DNA of 47,454 nucleotides from Puniceicoccales bacterium (GTDB taxonomy: Bacteria; Verrucomicrobiota; Verrucomicrobiia; Opitutales; JAIRLM01), in assembly GCA_031287845.1 (NCBI GenBank), contig JAITSI010000069.1, positions 1-47,454 on the forward strand. Reading direction: 5' to 3'. Of the stretch, positions 1 to 7,942 are shown one piece after another. Numbering within the stretch: position 1 is the first letter of the stretch; every line of letters starts with the position of its first letter. Under the pieces are notes generated by a model that was given only the letters and a program-made list of their open reading frames with translations, did no database searches and was not told the DNA's origin. The position numbers and the translations under genes were made by a program.

Positions 1-19
1 CAATACAAATTGCTGGTGC

Positions 20-340
20 CTCCAAGGCCGGCCGGGGCCTCGAGGGCCGGCCGGGCCCAGGTGGGGGCCCGGCACCCTGAAGCTCTTCCCCCGATTATCG
101 ATGGTGCGGCACTCCGTGGGCGGTGGATTGGCAAAGGGGCGCGGCAGTCCCCTTTGCTTTGGGACCTCCAGACCTCCCGGCCTCCCGGCCGGCCGGGGCC
201 TTTTGTGGGCGCTGTTCCCAGCTTCGCCATGCTTTGCTTCCCTCAGGCCATCGGTGCCGTGGCGGCGCCACGCCGCGGGGGGTGCTGGAGGGGGGGCGCA
301 GCCCCACCGTCAACCGGCGGACCGGTTTTACGGGTCCTTA
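20..340 (+). repeat. MITE-like interspersed repeat, copy 1 (5' part unclear)
   Basis: The right end reads GGTTTTACGGGTCCT at 324-338, the inverse of the left terminus of the other copies. The body shares blocks with copies 2, 4 and 5: CCCGATTATCGATG, the GGCCGGCC-rich stretch, and CCACCGTCAACCGGCGGACC near the right end. The left terminus is not seen, so the copy is truncated, rearranged or begins before the window; the left boundary given is approximate. Copy 2 starts only 8 bp after it, in the same orientation. Confidence 0.6.
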
Positions 341-348
341 CCCTATGG

Positions 349-819
349 TCAGGACCCGTAAAATCACATTCCACCTCCATCTGGAAAGATGACCGCTATG
401 GGCCTGTTGTGCAGGAGCTTGACTTCTTGAGGGAAGGGGCGCTCACGGGCGCTGCCGGCGAGGCGGGCAGTGCCGCGGGCCGGCCCTGATGGCAAAAGAG
501 CTACGCGGGGCGACCTGCGCGCTGCCCATGGCATCTGCCATGGCAGAAGCATCGCCCAGCATCTTATTCTATCATCTCCTGGGGTTGGGCCGGCCCGCCA
601 GCTTTGCATGGAACCGTCCGTCGCGCCCGACCGGCCGGCGGCCCGCGCGCAGCGAGGGGGCCTCGGGGGCCGGCCGGGCCCATTTGGGGGCGCTGCCCCC
701 AGCTTCGCCATGCTTTGCTTCCCCCAGGCCATCGGTGCCGTGGCGGCAGCACGCCGCGGGGGGTGCCAGAGGGGGCGCAGCCCCCTTTGAGACCTCCCGG
801 CCCGGTTTTACGGGTCCTG
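349..819 (+). repeat. MITE-like interspersed repeat, copy 2 (long form)
   Basis: The left terminus TCAGGACCCGTAAAA (349-363) is followed by TTCCACCTCC; the right terminus GGTTTTACGGGTCCTG ends at 819. The two ends are inverted repeats of each other. The copy is about 471 bp and contains an internal segment (around 515-640, with two CCATGG palindromes and TATCATCTCCTGGGG) also present in copy 5 but missing from the shorter copies 3 and 4. It contains small hairpins and no convincing gene; apparent reading frames are not conserved between copies. Confidence 0.8.
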
Positions 820-1342
820 TCCCAGGGCAGATTGCATTCGCCCGGGACGGGTGGCGCACGGCGGATCCGACCCCGTTCCAAGGTTTGCGCGGTCCGCCGG
901 ATGTCTCCAGCGTTCCGCAAGCTTCCGGGTGGAGCGTTCTCCAATTTGTATTTCTATGCCTGCTTTGTGCACAGGTCGAAGGTCCTACCCCCGCGCCGGT
1001 GCGGCCCCGTGGCCACGCCTTTGCCGGAAGCCCGGTCCCCCCGCATGAATCGTGTCAGGAGAAGAATACGTGCTGGCGAAGTCGACATCCCCCAGAAGTG
1101 GTCCCTAGCTTCCCAATTTTATCCGCCTGTCAAGGAAACAATGGGAGAAAAATCTCGGTCCAGAAAGCTTGATCCGCGCTTTGCTTTCCCCATGTTGGTC
1201 CCCGGCGGGCGGATTTTCGCCCCGGTGGGGGGTGTGGTACCGCATCCATCCGCAGGGAATGCCTGCGGCGGACCGGCCAGGGCGGCGGAGCGTGGAGAAC
1301 CGCGGCCGCTTGATTTGCATCGTGTGGGGCCAGGGAGGCGGA
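820..1342. other. Non-coding stretch upstream of rng
   Basis: Between repeat copy 2 and the chosen start of rng I see no gene I can support. Long open frames here are products of the high GC content and continue as wrong-frame reads into rng. The end of the stretch must hold the rng promoter and leader, but no convincing -35/-10 pair was found on the plus strand. A TTGACA hexamer occurs on the minus strand near 1126-1131 without a matching -10 box. Confidence 0.5.
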
Positions 1343-3028
1343 ATGGACGGGGGAGAATGCGGCGAGGTGCGGGAGGAAGGGCAAGGGGTGGCGGTGGATC
1401 GGCAGGCGCTGGCCGAGGGCGCCAGGGAGCGGGCCAGGCAGCGGCCGTTCCTGCAGCGGGTGCTGAAGGGTATGTCCAAGGGCGACCGCCGCTTCCGGGA
1501 GGTGCTCATCGGCCGCAATTTCGTGGATACGCGGCTGGCGCTGCTCGTGGACGGCCGCATGGAGGCGCTGGAGGTGGAGCGGGCGGACGGCCAAAACTGG
1601 GTGGGCGCCATCTTCAAGGGCAGGATCCAAAACCTGGAACCGGGCCTGAAGGCGGCATTCGTGATCACCGGCCAGGAAAAAAACGCCTTTCTCCACTACT
1701 GGGACATGCTGCCCGCCGCCAACGACGCCTACGAGATAGTGGCCAACCACGGATCCGGCAGGAGGGAGCTTACCCTGGAAGATATCCCAAAGGCCTACCC
1801 CGTCGGGGCGGAGCTCATGGTGCAGGTGATCAAGGCGCAGATCGGCACAAAGGGCCCGCGGGTGACGACGAACATTACCCTGTCCGGCCGCTACCTGGTG
1901 CTCACGCCGTTCAATGGCCAGTGCGGCATTTCCCGAAAGATCGAAGACGCCGGGGAGCGGGAGCGGCTGAAGGAAATTCTGCGGGAGCTGGCGGTGCCGG
2001 ACGGCATGGGTCTGGTAATCCGGACCGCCGGTGCGGAAAAGAAGCTCAAATATTTCGTCCGCGACCTTTCCCTGCTGCTGCAGGAATGGGAGCGCATCGC
2101 GGAGAAAATGCAACGGTCGCCGGAGCCGTGCCTGCTCTACCGGGAACCGGACCTGGTGGGCCGTGCCGTCCGCGACTTTTTGACCGACGAGGTAGATCGG
2201 GTCGTGGTGGATTCCCCCGCCGTATTTTCCCAGCTGGTGCAGGACGTCGGGACGGTCGCACCGAAGCTCAAGGGCCGGGTGTACCTGCACGACAAGCCGG
2301 TGCCGCTGTTCGAGTACTACAGCGTGGAGAAGCAGATTCTCCAAACATTTTCCCGAAAGGTGACCCTGCCGTCGGGCGGGGAGATCGTCATCGAGGAGAC
2401 CGAGGCACTCATCGCCATCGACGTGAACACGGGGTCCCACCACCGCAGGCGGGAGGGCGGCGACGGCGGACTCATCCTGGCGGTAAACCTGGAAGCCGCC
2501 GATGAAATTGTGCGGCAGATGCGGCTGCGCAACCTTGGCGGACTCATCATCGTCGACTTCATCGACATGAAAAACCGCGCCGACCAGAAAAAAATCCTGG
2601 ATGCCATGCAGGCCGGCATGGAAAAGGACTCGGCCCGCTTCCAGATCCTGCCCATTTCCCCGTTCGGCATGATGCAGATTACCCGCCAGCGGCACAGCCA
2701 GAGCCTTACCAACGACACCCGGCGCCGCTGCCCCTACTGTGACGGCCGCGGGACGCTGGAATCTCCCCAGACGACGGCCATCCGGGTGCAAAGCTCCATC
2801 TCAGCCCAGCTGGGCGGGGAGCGAAGGGAAGCCCTGGCCTTGCGCATCACGGTCCACCCGGAGGTGATGCACTACCTGCGCGAGTTTGCCGGCGAATTTT
2901 TTGGGGAAATGGAGGCCCGGCACAATGCCCAGCTCACATTCTGCGCCAGCGAAGCCCTGCACCGGGAGAATTTTACAATCCAATCCGTTCCAGCGGCAAA
3001 CCCGGCGCCGGCCCAGCCGGCTCCCTAG
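1343..3028 (+). CDS. rng: Ribonuclease E/G family endoribonuclease
   Basis: Endoribonuclease of the RNase E/G family, acting in rRNA maturation and mRNA decay in the cytoplasm. At 561 residues it has RNase G-like length, without the long RNase E scaffold tail. An S1-type domain follows the N-terminus (VGAIFKGRIQNLEPGLKAAF, then KNAFLHYW). Catalytic Mg2+ ligands are visible: Asp360 in AIDVNTG and Asp405 in IIVDFIDMKNR, matching Asp303 and Asp346 of E. coli RNase E. The Zn-link CPYCDGRG begins at Cys463. The ATG at 1343 was chosen because GGAGG lies 4 bp upstream; the frame is open further upstream, but that part is Arg/Gly/Pro-rich and unlike the family. The stop codon is 4 bp from repeat copy 3. 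Family certain, the name rng rather than rne likely. Confidence 0.93.
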   Translation: MDGGECGEVREEGQGVAVDRQALAEGARERARQRPFLQRVLKGMSKGDRRFREVLIGRNFVDTRLALLVDGRMEALEVERADGQNWVGAIFKGRIQNLEPGLKAAFVITGQEKNAFLHYWDMLPAANDAYEIVANHGSGRRELTLEDIPKAYPVGAELMVQVIKAQIGTKGPRVTTNITLSGRYLVLTPFNGQCGISRKIEDAGERERLKEILRELAVPDGMGLVIRTAGAEKKLKYFVRDLSLLLQEWERIAEKMQRSPEPCLLYREPDLVGRAVRDFLTDEVDRVVVDSPAVFSQLVQDVGTVAPKLKGRVYLHDKPVPLFEYYSVEKQILQTFSRKVTLPSGGEIVIEETEALIAIDVNTGSHHRRREGGDGGLILAVNLEAADEIVRQMRLRNLGGLIIVDFIDMKNRADQKKILDAMQAGMEKDSARFQILPISPFGMMQITRQRHSQSLTNDTRRRCPYCDGRGTLESPQTTAIRVQSSISAQLGGERREALALRITVHPEVMHYLREFAGEFFGEMEARHNAQLTFCASEALHRENFTIQSVPAANPAPAQPAP

Positions 3029-3031
3029 GCG

Positions 3032-3349
3032 TCAGGACCCGTCAACCCTGTCCGCCGGTTGACGATGGGGTGGCGCCCCCCTGGCCCCCCGCGAAATGCC
3101 GCTGCATCGATGTCGGGGGAGGCGAAGCCGGGGGCAAAGCCCCCAAATGGGCATGGGCCCGGCCGGTCCTCGAGGCCGCGATGCTTCTGCCATCGCAGCG
3201 CGCAGGTCGCCCCGCGTAGCCTTTTCTCTATCAGGGCCGGCCCGCGGCACTGCCCGCTCCGCCGGGCAGCGCCCGTGAGCGGCCTTTCCCTCAAGAAGTC
3301 AAGTTCTTGTTTTCCAGGTGAATGTGGAATATGGTTTTACGGGTCCTGA
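3032..3349 (-). repeat. MITE-like interspersed repeat, copy 3 (short form)
   Basis: The left end TCAGGACCCGTCAACCC starts at 3032, four bases after the rng stop codon; the right end GGTTTTACGGGTCCTGA ends at 3349. Length is about 318 bp. Orientation is opposite to copies 1, 2 and 4: the TTCCACCTCC-type end (here as AGGTGAATGTGGAA) lies on the right, towards the kinase gene. It contains the hairpin GGGGGCAAAGCCCCC and the GCCCGCTCCGCCGGGC palindrome shared with copies 4 and 5. No gene recognised inside. Confidence 0.85.
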
Positions 3350-3412
3350 ACCTTGGTGTTTGGTCCCTTTGTCTTGCGGAGGACCGGAAAAAGCTATAGA
3401 GGAGATCGATCT

Positions 3413-3538
3413 ATGGAAATTATTTTACATGCAGGCGCCAAGACAACGCACCGAGTCAGAAAGGAAATGTTAGGTCCCCCGGATCTTCTAGGGGGGATCT
3501 GGGGACCTAACTCCAGGCCAATGGAATGTTTTAAGTGA
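3413..3538 (+). CDS. Possible small ORF or gene remnant, 41 aa
   Basis: An ATG at 3413 preceded by GAGGAGAT at a reasonable distance opens 41 codons beginning MEIILHAGAKTTHRVRKEML and closing with TGA at 3536-3538. I do not recognise the product. The second half of the frame is made of a strong inverted repeat (3469-3511), so it may only be a transcript leader or the 5' remnant of a lost gene. It overlaps the 3' end of the convergent kinase gene by 8 bp. Low confidence. Confidence 0.2.
   Translation: MEIILHAGAKTTHRVRKEMLGPPDLLGGIWGPNSRPMECFK
3469..3511 (-). terminator. Strong hairpin after the kinase gene
   Basis: GTTAGGTCCCC at 3469-3479 pairs perfectly with GGGGACCTAAC at 3501-3511, and the stem extends imperfectly inwards (GGATC against GATCT). 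It lies 20 bp after the stop codon of the minus-strand kinase gene; on that strand it is followed by the moderately T-rich ATTTCCTTTCT. A Rho-independent terminator for the kinase gene is the likeliest reading. Confidence 0.55.
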
Positions 3539-5492
3539 GCCAGTCCGATTGGTTGGTTAAAACCCCTCCCTCATCCATTAATTTTCGCAAATGAGCCTGG
3601 CATTTTTCCAGTCGATCGCAGGCATTCAAGAACTCATCCGTATCCACGCGTCGGCCATTCGCGAGAAAGATCCTGGCCAAGTCCAAGGGCCTCAGGCGAA
3701 GAACCCCAATGTAAACATCTTTGCTCACGTAGTCGATGGATGCCAGGGAGAGAGCATTGTTTAACTTTTCAAATGCGCCAACGCTCCCGGCAAAGAGAGA
3801 AAGGTCATTGTCAATGGCCCTAATAGGGACGGTTTTATTTACTTTATCCACATCAAGAATTATATTCTGGGGATTACGGTCGGTTTGCCCACAGATATAA
3901 TCCATCACACTTAGCGTTGCGTGTTGGCAAAAAAGCGATGCTCGCATATCCGGCGTAAGTTCCGCAAAAAAAGCATTACGCCCCGCCCTCTTTCCCCTGT
4001 TTAATAATTCATCTTCACTCTTTCCCTGTGCAAATTCCATGTAGATGCCATTGGGATGCGCAGCCGTCCCATCTCCGGCCAGCCAACTTTCCACAATTGG
4101 ATTTTGAAAATTTTGAGCACCGGATAATTGAACAATTCTTTGCGAAATTTCGAAGGACACCCGATTGCGCGATGCAATATCCCGAATGAGTTCCTCGAGG
4201 GTCGCAGCATTCCCCACATCCGCCCCAATGCTCCGTAAGCTTCTCAAACAACCTTTTCTAATCCTTTCATGAATACCAGGCGCTTCGGCAAAGGTCACCT
4301 TTCTTGCATATGATTTTCTTCCGTTGGAAATCCCCCCACACTTCACCAAATCCACGGCCCAATGTTTGCCCGCGCCTAATATTTTATTCTCAACAACTAT
4401 GTTAGTTGGACGCTTTACCGGCATGGGCTTTGGCTCAATTGGTAGATTTGCCCCATCCAACATCCGCTGCACCACCTCCATTTCTTCCGGGGGAAGGGAA
4501 TCATAGTCACTATTTTTTTCCTCCAAATATTCCATTGCGTTCCACATGGCATTTGCCTGGGCCTGGCGGGATAGCTGTGCCGGCACGTCTTTGGAATCGG
4601 AGATTGGACGGTCCAATATGTTGCGATGGTCCTCCTTCGTTTTTTTCCACAGGGGACCGTTCCGGTCTTTGGATAGGTGTGTGAGCGTTTGCAGCGGATT
4701 GGTGTCCATGCGGGAAGTGGCGAAGGAAAAAGGATTTACATCTTTCTGCGGTGAAGGTTTTCGCCGAACAAATGAAGGCGGCTGGCGCAGATTTGGCCCC
4801 GTGGAGAAAAATACCTCAACCCGGGATGGCGGTGGCTGGGGTGCGGTCCGAACCTGCTCGATGGCGATTGCACCGGTTGCGGGTGGTCCAAGGGGCGAAG
4901 AAGAGGACGCCACCGCCTGGGAAATTTGTGTCCCAGGCGGTGGATTGGAGGGCAAAGCCGGGAGCGGACTTTGCATGAGTTCTTCCAGCGAAGGCAAAAA
5001 CGGAGACAGAGATGGAATGGGAGGCAATGGGCGTTCACTCGGTTTGAGTAGGAGCGGGTTGACGCCGCATGGATAACCCATTCCAATCGCATTGGTGGGC
5101 GGATTTTTCCCATCATTTCCGGAAAAAGATGGGGTTTCGGCGACAAAAACGTTGGGCGGGGTCGGACACGGCTTGCCCTTGTTTCCATCGTTCGGCGCAT
5201 CCTTCTTTTGGATTATAGCGTCGATGTCCGTGTGCGTACCGGGGATGTAGAGATTGTCCGGTGCGCTCGAGATGGGAAGAAAAGTCACAGCTAAGTCTAG
5301 CCACGGGGAGCCGGCGGGACAAACCGATTTTTGCGGTTCGTAAAAAAATACTCTGGCAGAAGTTCTTCCGGCTAAATTTTCACCCGGCAAGGCCCATGGT
5401 TTCACCGACGGCGGTGACCGCGCATGCGGGGGTGGCGGCCCACTTTGCAAAATGCGAGACTCAGGACCCGTAAAACCATATTCCACCTCCAC
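3531..5492 (-). CDS. Putative effector with PI3/4-kinase-like domain
   Basis: Open frame of 653 codons. The N-terminal half (to about residue 330) is proline/serine-rich and looks disordered. The C-terminal part resembles the phosphatidylinositol 3/4-kinase-like fold, closest by eye to type II PI4-kinase and actin-fragmin kinase-like proteins: a likely nucleotide-binding Lys398 in YARKVTF, catalytic loop GQTDRNPQNIIL with Asp538, and metal-binding motif AIDNDLSLF with Asp561/Asp563. No signal peptide or membrane segment is visible. The real start is uncertain: the GTG at 5492 lies inside repeat copy 4, so the first 11 residues (to GFTGPE) are repeat sequence; the first ATG in frame is residue 138 (5081). 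The gene is clearly AT-richer than its neighbours and framed by oppositely oriented repeats, suggesting acquisition. Substrate (lipid or protein) unknown. Confidence 0.6.
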   Translation of the reverse strand: MEVEYGFTGPESRILQSGPPPPHARSPPSVKPWALPGENLAGRTSARVFFYEPQKSVCPAGSPWLDLAVTFLPISSAPDNLYIPGTHTDIDAIIQKKDAPNDGNKGKPCPTPPNVFVAETPSFSGNDGKNPPTNAIGMGYPCGVNPLLLKPSERPLPPIPSLSPFLPSLEELMQSPLPALPSNPPPGTQISQAVASSSSPLGPPATGAIAIEQVRTAPQPPPSRVEVFFSTGPNLRQPPSFVRRKPSPQKDVNPFSFATSRMDTNPLQTLTHLSKDRNGPLWKKTKEDHRNILDRPISDSKDVPAQLSRQAQANAMWNAMEYLEEKNSDYDSLPPEEMEVVQRMLDGANLPIEPKPMPVKRPTNIVVENKILGAGKHWAVDLVKCGGISNGRKSYARKVTFAEAPGIHERIRKGCLRSLRSIGADVGNAATLEELIRDIASRNRVSFEISQRIVQLSGAQNFQNPIVESWLAGDGTAAHPNGIYMEFAQGKSEDELLNRGKRAGRNAFFAELTPDMRASLFCQHATLSVMDYICGQTDRNPQNIILDVDKVNKTVPIRAIDNDLSLFAGSVGAFEKLNNALSLASIDYVSKDVYIGVLRLRPLDLARIFLANGRRVDTDEFLNACDRLEKCQAHLRKLMDEGGVLTNQSDWLT

Positions 5493-5804
5493 CAGGAAAA
5501 ATAACCAATATGGACCCTGTTGTGCAGGAACTTGACTTCTTGAGGGAAGGGCCTCTCACGGGCGCTGCCCGGCGGAGCGGGCAGTGCCGCGGGCCGGCCC
5601 TGATGGAGAAAGAGCCACGCGGGGCGACCTGCGCGCTGCGACAGCAGAAGCATCGCGGCCTCGAGGGCCGGCCGGGCCCTATTGGGGGCTGTGCCCCCAG
5701 CTTCGCTTCCCCCGATTATCGATGCTGCGGCACTCCGTGGGCGGGGGATTGGCAAAGGGGCGCAGCCCCACCGTCAACCGGCAGACCGGGTTTGCGGATC
5801 CTGA
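5461..5804 (+). repeat. MITE-like interspersed repeat, copy 4 (short form)
   Basis: The left terminus TCAGGACCCGTAAAACC starts at 5461 and is followed by ATATTCCACCTCCACC; the right terminus is a degraded GGTTTGCGGATCCTGA ending at 5804. About 344 bp, same orientation as copies 1 and 2 and opposite to copy 3. Together with copy 3 it forms inverted flanks around the kinase gene. The right end lies 35 bp from the stop codon of the uracil-DNA glycosylase gene. Confidence 0.85.
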
Positions 5805-5838
5805 CCCCAGGCCAGCCCCAGATTTACGAGGCCTAATT

Positions 5839-6672
5839 TCAGCGAAAATAGTCCCGCTGCTCGGGGGAAATGGGCAGCTGGACCCGTTCCATTACCAGGA
5901 GCAGGTCCTCCCAAACCTGCCGCTTGAGCTTGTCGGGCTGGGAAGGTGCTGGCCGGTTGCGCAGCAGATGGGATGGGTGGTAGGTCGCCCTTAGGGGGAC
6001 CCCGGACCAGGAATGCCATTCCCTTCGCAGATCATACATCGGGCGGTTGTCGCTGGGATCCAGAAAGCCGTGGATTGCGCTGTTGCCCAGGGTAACGATG
6101 ACCTTGGGCTGGACGATTTCCACCTGCGCCCGCAGGTAGGGAAGGCAAAAATCCATCTCCTTGCGGGTTGGGGGGCGATTGTTCTGGCCCTTCGGCGCCT
6201 CCGGCCGCCAGTTCAGGATATTGCTGATGTAGACCTGGGACCGTTTCAGGCCCATTGCACCGATGAATTCGTTCAAGAGCTTGCCCGATGGGCCAACGAA
6301 GGGCTCGCCGGCGATTTCCTCCTCCGCGCCCGGCGCCTCCCCGCAGAAGAAAATGTCGGCATTCAAATTTCCCACGCCGAAGACAACGCGCTTGCCCGCT
6401 GAAACATGGGAGTTGCAGACGGGACAGCCTAGGACCCGGTCGCGCAGGCAATCCCAGCGCTTCTTTTTATCTTCCCCGGGCAATGCGGCGGAAGAAGCCT
6501 GGCAAGGGGAGTCGGTGGGGAAATCGGGGGAACTTTTTTCCGCGGCATCCGCCGGAGCACCGGCCAATGGACCGGGACCGGCCGGGCCGACGGTTGAATT
6601 TTCAAAATTTTCCAGCTCCGCCACCTCCCGGCGCAGGGCGGCCAAAATTTCTTCCCGTGAGGGCAATTCCAT
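5839..6672 (-). CDS. Uracil-DNA glycosylase, family 4 type
   Basis: Removes uracil from DNA to start base-excision repair. The 277-residue protein has a variable Ala/Pro linker at about 25-65 and then the family 4 domain: CPVC (Cys83, Cys86), GEAPGAEEE (active-site motif 1, about 111-119), EPFVGPSGKLLN, and the C-terminal ATYHPSHLLR with the motif 2 His. Family 4 enzymes bind a 4Fe-4S cluster through four Cys; here Cys83, Cys86 and Cys176 (DFCLPYL) are present but the usual third position is Trp155 (NILNWRP). Divergent from mcsB with 187 bp between them. Family assignment is firm; whether the cluster is complete is open. Confidence 0.9.
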   Translation of the reverse strand: MELPSREEILAALRREVAELENFENSTVGPAGPGPLAGAPADAAEKSSPDFPTDSPCQASSAALPGEDKKKRWDCLRDRVLGCPVCNSHVSAGKRVVFGVGNLNADIFFCGEAPGAEEEIAGEPFVGPSGKLLNEFIGAMGLKRSQVYISNILNWRPEAPKGQNNRPPTRKEMDFCLPYLRAQVEIVQPKVIVTLGNSAIHGFLDPSDNRPMYDLRREWHSWSGVPLRATYHPSHLLRNRPAPSQPDKLKRQVWEDLLLVMERVQLPISPEQRDYFR

Positions 6673-6859
6673 GGCCCATGGGAGGCAATCGGGGACGAAA
6701 AGTCAAGGGTCCGATGCCGGGGCCAACGCCGTGGGTTTTGCCAAAACATTGCTTTGGGGAAAAATTTACGCAGCGGGGGCCGGTGGGGGCAGCGGAATGC
6801 GGCGGAAAAAAGTGGAGCGGATGTTTTGACCGGGATAAGGATTGGCAAGGGCTGCGCGG

Positions 6860-7942
6860 GTGGCTAGTAGGGAATGGACCGTGCGCTCCCTGCTCCGCAA
6901 ATTGGCCGCCGAGCCGCTTTTTTGGGAATCCCCGGAGGCGTACCAGGCCGTTGTGCTTGCTTCCCGGGTCCGCATGTCCAGGAATTTGGCGGATTTCCCA
7001 TTTCCGGAGCGGGCCGGGCCGGAATTGGCCGTCGCCATCCGCGAGCGTCTGGTCCGGGGTCTGTCCGCCATCGAGGCCAACCCGCTCACCATCGCCCTGG
7101 AGACGCTGAGCGGCGAAGAGCTGAAGTTTTTTTCCGAACGGCGGATGCGGAAGGAGCAGACCGCTTCGCCCATGGGCGGCGTCGGCATCAGCCTGCTGCG
7201 CACCCTCCCCCTGCAGCTGCACTGGAATGCCGAGGACCACGTAAAAATTGCTTGCCTGCGGCCCGGTTTGCAGCTGGACGAGGCCTACTCCTGCGTGGAC
7301 CGCGGCGAATGCGCCCTGGCCCGGCAATTTGCCTTTGCCTTTGACAGCAGGAGGGGCTACCTGACCGCGGATCCTGCCCGCGCCGGGACGGGATTCCAGG
7401 CCTCGCTTCTGCTTTTCCTTCCCGCCCTCGGCCTTGCCGGCCGCGTGCCGGAGATCGCCAGGGCGCTCCAAAATGCGGGCTGCGCCATGCGGGGAACCTG
7501 CGGCGATGGCACTGCTCCAGACGGCCTGCAGTTCCAAATCTGCAACCGCACGACCCTCGGCGAGGACGAGGCAACCCTGCTGCGGCGGGTGCAGGATTTT
7601 GGGAAAATGCTCCAGCGGGAAGAATTGGAGGCCAGGGAAAAGCTGTGGGAAAAATCCGAAAACCTGCTGCGGGACCGCTTTGCCCGCGTGCTGGCCCTCC
7701 TGTCCCACGCCCGCCAGATTCCCCTCGCGGAGGCGGTGGAGATGCTGTCCCAGGCCCGCCTGGCCGCCCACTACGGCATTCTTCCCCGCTCCGCCGTCGG
7801 CCGGCTGGATCGGCTGCTCGTGGAAATTCATCCCTGCCACCTGCGGCTGCTCCAGGGGGAATGGACCACGGAGGAACAGCAAGACATGCTGCGGGCGGAG
7901 CGGCTGCGGGCGGCATTTTCCGGAGATCTGGCACCGTGCTAG
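6860..7942 (+). CDS. mcsB: Protein arginine kinase McsB-like (ATP:guanido phosphotransferase)
   Basis: Member of the ATP:guanido phosphotransferase family; McsB phosphorylates arginines and marks proteins for ClpC/ClpP degradation. About 360 residues, the usual length. ASRVRMSRNL near the N-terminus matches the family SSRxRLARN motif. NAEDH keeps the catalytic Glu (Glu125) of NEEDH, and CGDGTAPDGLQFQICNRTTLG matches the GEGxxxxGxxFQISNxxTLG region. Unusually, the CPTN active-site loop is replaced by ADPARAGTG (Asp171 where Cys is expected). No mcsA activator gene is adjacent. Start: a TTG at 6842 is also possible, but the ribosome-binding purines touch it; GTG 6860 has AAGG 9 bp upstream. The stop overlaps the lptB start, so the two are probably translationally coupled. 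Confidence 0.85.
   Translation: MASREWTVRSLLRKLAAEPLFWESPEAYQAVVLASRVRMSRNLADFPFPERAGPELAVAIRERLVRGLSAIEANPLTIALETLSGEELKFFSERRMRKEQTASPMGGVGISLLRTLPLQLHWNAEDHVKIACLRPGLQLDEAYSCVDRGECALARQFAFAFDSRRGYLTADPARAGTGFQASLLLFLPALGLAGRVPEIARALQNAGCAMRGTCGDGTAPDGLQFQICNRTTLGEDEATLLRRVQDFGKMLQREELEAREKLWEKSENLLRDRFARVLALLSHARQIPLAEAVEMLSQARLAAHYGILPRSAVGRLDRLLVEIHPCHLRLLQGEWTTEEQQDMLRAERLRAAFSGDLAPC

Noticed and set aside
1126..1131. TTGACA on the minus strand as a promoter
   Set aside because: No -10 box at the right distance and no gene downstream on that strand.
604..2505. Very long open frame on the plus strand, Arg/Gly/Pro-rich
   Set aside because: It crosses repeat copy 2 and reads rng in the wrong frame; composition is that of GC-rich antisense or off-frame DNA and no family resemblance is seen.
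1130..2791. 553-codon open frame on the minus strand opposite rng
   Set aside because: Antisense shadow of rng; His/Arg/Pro-rich composition and no motif.
6673..6859. Promoters in the udg-mcsB divergent gap (TTGCCA with AAAATT; TTGACT near the udg start)
   Set aside because: Both have poor -10 matches, and the second leaves no room for a leader before the udg ATG.
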